From positions 1 to 7,292 of the forward strand of contig BNXY01000083.1 of the NCBI GenBank assembly GCA_025999935.1: 7,292 nt of DNA. The letters run 5' to 3'. A program made the position numbers and the translations under genes. Shown here in pieces: positions 6,267 through 7,292 of this stretch (position 1 is the first letter of the stretch; every line of letters begins with the position of its first letter). Origin of the DNA: Bacteroidia bacterium. Lineage in GTDB: Bacteria > Bacteroidota > Bacteroidia > Bacteroidales > Azobacteroidaceae. The notes below the pieces were generated by a model that worked only from the letters and a program-made list of their open reading frames with translations, was not told the DNA's origin and did not search any database.

Positions 6267-6803
6267 ATGAGCAAAAATTCCCTTACCATCGGCATCACCG
6301 GCCATCGCAACCTCCCGCCCAAATCCCTCCTGTCCATCCAACAGGAGCTAAAGTCATTTTACGAAAAAATAAAACAACAACATCCAACCGCCGAGATTTC
6401 CGTTTTATCCTCCTTAGCAGCAGGCGCCGATACCCTCTGTGCCAAAGCAGCATTAGAAATGGGCTTCCGCTTAATCGTCCCCCTGCCAATGGAAACCCAA
6501 GAATACCGTAAAGACTTCTCAGCAGAAGCAGCAACAGAGTTCGACTGCTTGCTAACAAAGGCCGACCAAGTCTTTGTTGTTGCCCCGGAAGAGCCGAAGC
6601 CGGAACCGTGCGAAAGAGGCTTTTATTACCGCCAGGCAGGAATTTATGTTGCCAAGCATTGCGACATCCTGCTGACAATCTGGGACGGTGTTGAGAAAGA
6701 AACGCCCGATGGCGCCGGAACGTATGAAACCATTCGGCTTGCCCGGAAATATGGAGTAACGATTAAAACAATAAATTCGATTGCTAATGACAACAAATTA
6801 TAA
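6267..6803 (+). CDS. SLOG-domain protein (nucleotide-ligand-binding Rossmann-like fold)
   Basis: A 178-residue single-domain protein with no signal peptide or membrane helix. The SLOG signature is clear: beta-strand plus loop TIGITGHRNLP (7-17), second strand and helix SVLSSLAAGADTLCAKAALE (45-64), RLIVPLPM (68-75), DQVFVVAP (100-107), FYYRQAGIYVAKHCDILLTIWDG (119-141), and the glycine-containing GAGTYETIRLARKYG (149-163). SLOG domains are related to the DprA/Smf and LOG fold and to the ADP-ribose-binding N-terminal domain of TRPM channels. In prokaryotic conflict systems they are predicted to bind or generate nucleotide-derived signals. The gene follows the ATPase by 11 bases, and its last 17 bases overlap the start of a further gene, so it was the upstream member of a translationally coupled pair. 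A truncated paralogue lies at 4929-5060. Enzymatic activity cannot be decided from the sequence. Confidence 0.8.
   Translation: MSKNSLTIGITGHRNLPPKSLLSIQQELKSFYEKIKQQHPTAEISVLSSLAAGADTLCAKAALEMGFRLIVPLPMETQEYRKDFSAEAATEFDCLLTKADQVFVVAPEEPKPEPCERGFYYRQAGIYVAKHCDILLTIWDGVEKETPDGAGTYETIRLARKYGVTIKTINSIANDNKL
6285..6374 (+). repeat. Direct repeat, copy B (SLOG 5' coding sequence)
   Basis: This is the partner of 4947-5036, with 85 of 90 bases identical and no gap. It lies in the intact SLOG gene, codons 7-36. Differences include both silent (TCG/TCA, TAT/TAC) and amino-acid-changing sites (two Glu/Lys, one Pro/Leu), which suggests an older duplication of two paralogues instead of a fresh target duplication. 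Confidence 0.85.
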
Positions 6804-6882
6804 AATATTCACCTTTGGAGGTGCAGGCGGAAATATTGCTAATTATTTGCATCGAAGCATACCTGTCCCATCTTTTGGTTAA
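6787..6882 (+). pseudogene. FtsZ/tubulin-like gene, N-terminal remnant cut by IS4
   Basis: An ATG at 6787 lies inside the end of the SLOG gene, overlapping it by 17 bases in another frame, as in coupled operon genes. It opens MTTNYKIFTFGGAGGNIANY, followed by LHRSI. The pattern K-I-x3-GGAGGN-x-A matches the start of FtsZ (KIxVxGVGGxGGNAV), the first nucleotide-binding loop of the tubulin/FtsZ fold. After about 25 codons the frame enters the IS4 terminus at 6858-6870, and the stop TAA at 6880-6882 lies inside the element, so PVPSFG is IS-derived. The match covers only about 20 residues, so a Rossmann-type glycine-rich loop of another NTP- or NAD-binding family is the main alternative. The rest of the gene should lie beyond the IS if the insertion was simple. 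Confidence 0.5.
6858..6870. repeat. Terminal inverted repeat of the right IS4 element
   Basis: The plus strand CATACCTGTCCCA matches the reverse complement of the left terminus (126-139) at 12 of 13 positions. It lies 60 bases beyond the stop of the minus-strand IS4 transposase, so it is the 3' end of that element and points away from it into the truncated FtsZ-like gene. Confidence 0.6.
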
Positions 6883-6930
6883 AAAAATCTAATAATCTTT
6901 TCAACTAATTGATAATCAAGAGTTATATTT

Positions 6931-7292
6931 TCAAAAATCCAACAAAAGTTGTTCGAAATCTTTTTTTGCATCGCCTCCCGAAAATAAATCAGGGGGCGAA
7001 TTTTGCCTGATTCGCGCTTTACGAACCGTGATTTGGGTGGCATTGACAATGTAGCCAAGCCTGTTGTACTGTGTCAAGCAAACCCTGATTAGTACGACAA
7101 AGTTGCCAAAGCAATGTTTGGTTTTGCACATTGTCCGGCGTATAAGTTCAAGAAACAAATAACAGATTAGACAGATGAATATCTGTGATTTGCAGGCGTT
7201 TGCGCTCGTTCCGATAAAGGTCTTGATTTGCAGGTTCTGCTTTATCAATTTGAAGAAAGTTTCAATGCTCCACCGCATTTTGTAGAGTTCCG
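6931..7292 (-). CDS. IS4-family transposase, C-terminal part (runs off the right edge)
   Basis: The minus-strand frame enters from the right edge as ELYKMRWSIETFFKLIKQNL and ends with TGA at 6933-6931, giving about 119 visible codons. The entry segment contains the complete IS4-family YREK signature, Y-(2)-R-(3)-E-(6)-K, in YKMRWSIETFFKLIK; its glutamate is the third catalytic DDE residue. It is followed by the usual IKTFIGTSANACKSQIFICL segment, where the family continues after the catalytic core, and then by a tail with LIRRTMCKTKHCFGNF and LGYIVNA. A methionine at 7278 is internal and not the start. The visible part has no stop or frameshift. The first two catalytic aspartates lie outside the window. 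Confidence 0.85.
   Translation of the reverse strand, partial: ELYKMRWSIETFFKLIKQNLQIKTFIGTSANACKSQIFICLICYLFLELIRRTMCKTKHCFGNFVVLIRVCLTQYNRLGYIVNATQITVRKARIRQNSPPDLFSGGDAKKDFEQLLLDF

Larger units (their letters stand above)
6858..7292 (-). mobile_element. IS4-family element, 3' end (partial)
   Basis: The stretch holds the terminal repeat at 6858-6870, about 60 A/T-rich non-coding bases, and the C-terminal third of a minus-strand YREK transposase that continues out of the window. The element inserted into the FtsZ-like gene. Its orientation is the same as that of the left IS4 end at 1-139, so the 6.7 kb between them is flanked by direct copies of the same or a closely related IS. Confidence 0.7.

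Noticed and set aside
6194..6511. A 105-codon plus-strand frame spanning the ATPase end and SLOG start
   Set aside because: It overlaps two well-supported genes in another frame, and its product is low in recognisable structure and rich in Arg, Pro and Ser.
6295..6678. A 127-codon open frame on the minus strand inside the SLOG gene
   Set aside because: It is opposite conserved SLOG motifs, and its leucine/arginine/glycine-rich product looks like an antisense shadow.

Overview
The window looks like an accessory island in a Bacteroidota genome, probably Bacteroidales. Three things support this: a secreted protein with a type IX secretion (Por) C-terminal sorting domain, promoter boxes of the Bacteroidota form (TTTG ... 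TAnnTTTG), and mostly A-rich translation starts without Shine-Dalgarno sequences. The insertion sequences and the multicopy-type ATPase also fit this phylum.

Layout. Positions 1-139 are the 5' end of an IS4-family element on the minus strand. Positions 163-1967 hold a co-directional cluster: a PfkB-like/RyR-domain fusion protein, an unrecognised 177-residue protein, and the first 50 or so residues of a TPR protein. The TPR gene runs into the remnant of an IS5-family element (about 1941-2992), whose transposase has lost a central block and its reading frame. Positions 3051-4880 encode an exported GH17 beta-1,3-glucanase-like enzyme with a chitobiase-type domain and a T9SS tail. Positions 4929-5060 are a broken copy of the start of a SLOG-domain gene. 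An ATPase of the archaeal-ATPase/AAA type with its own promoter follows at 5095-6255, and then a complete SLOG gene at 6267-6803. Overlapping the end of that gene is the start of another one, with an FtsZ/tubulin-like glycine-rich loop. It is cut off after about 25 codons by a second IS4-type element, which runs off the right edge.

How the genes may work together (inference). RyR and SLOG domains are both known from comparative genomics of bacterial nucleotide-centred conflict and signalling systems, where they are predicted to sense or process nucleotide-derived ligands. Here they lie with a PfkB-like fold, a TPR scaffold and a possible FtsZ/tubulin-like GTPase, which suggests a nucleotide-signal defence or signalling island. 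It has been broken up by at least three IS events and an ATPase-gene insertion. At least three non-transposase genes are truncated (TPR, first SLOG copy, FtsZ-like), so the island is decaying or rearranged and its surviving parts may not act as one system. The glucanase is probably an unrelated neighbour.
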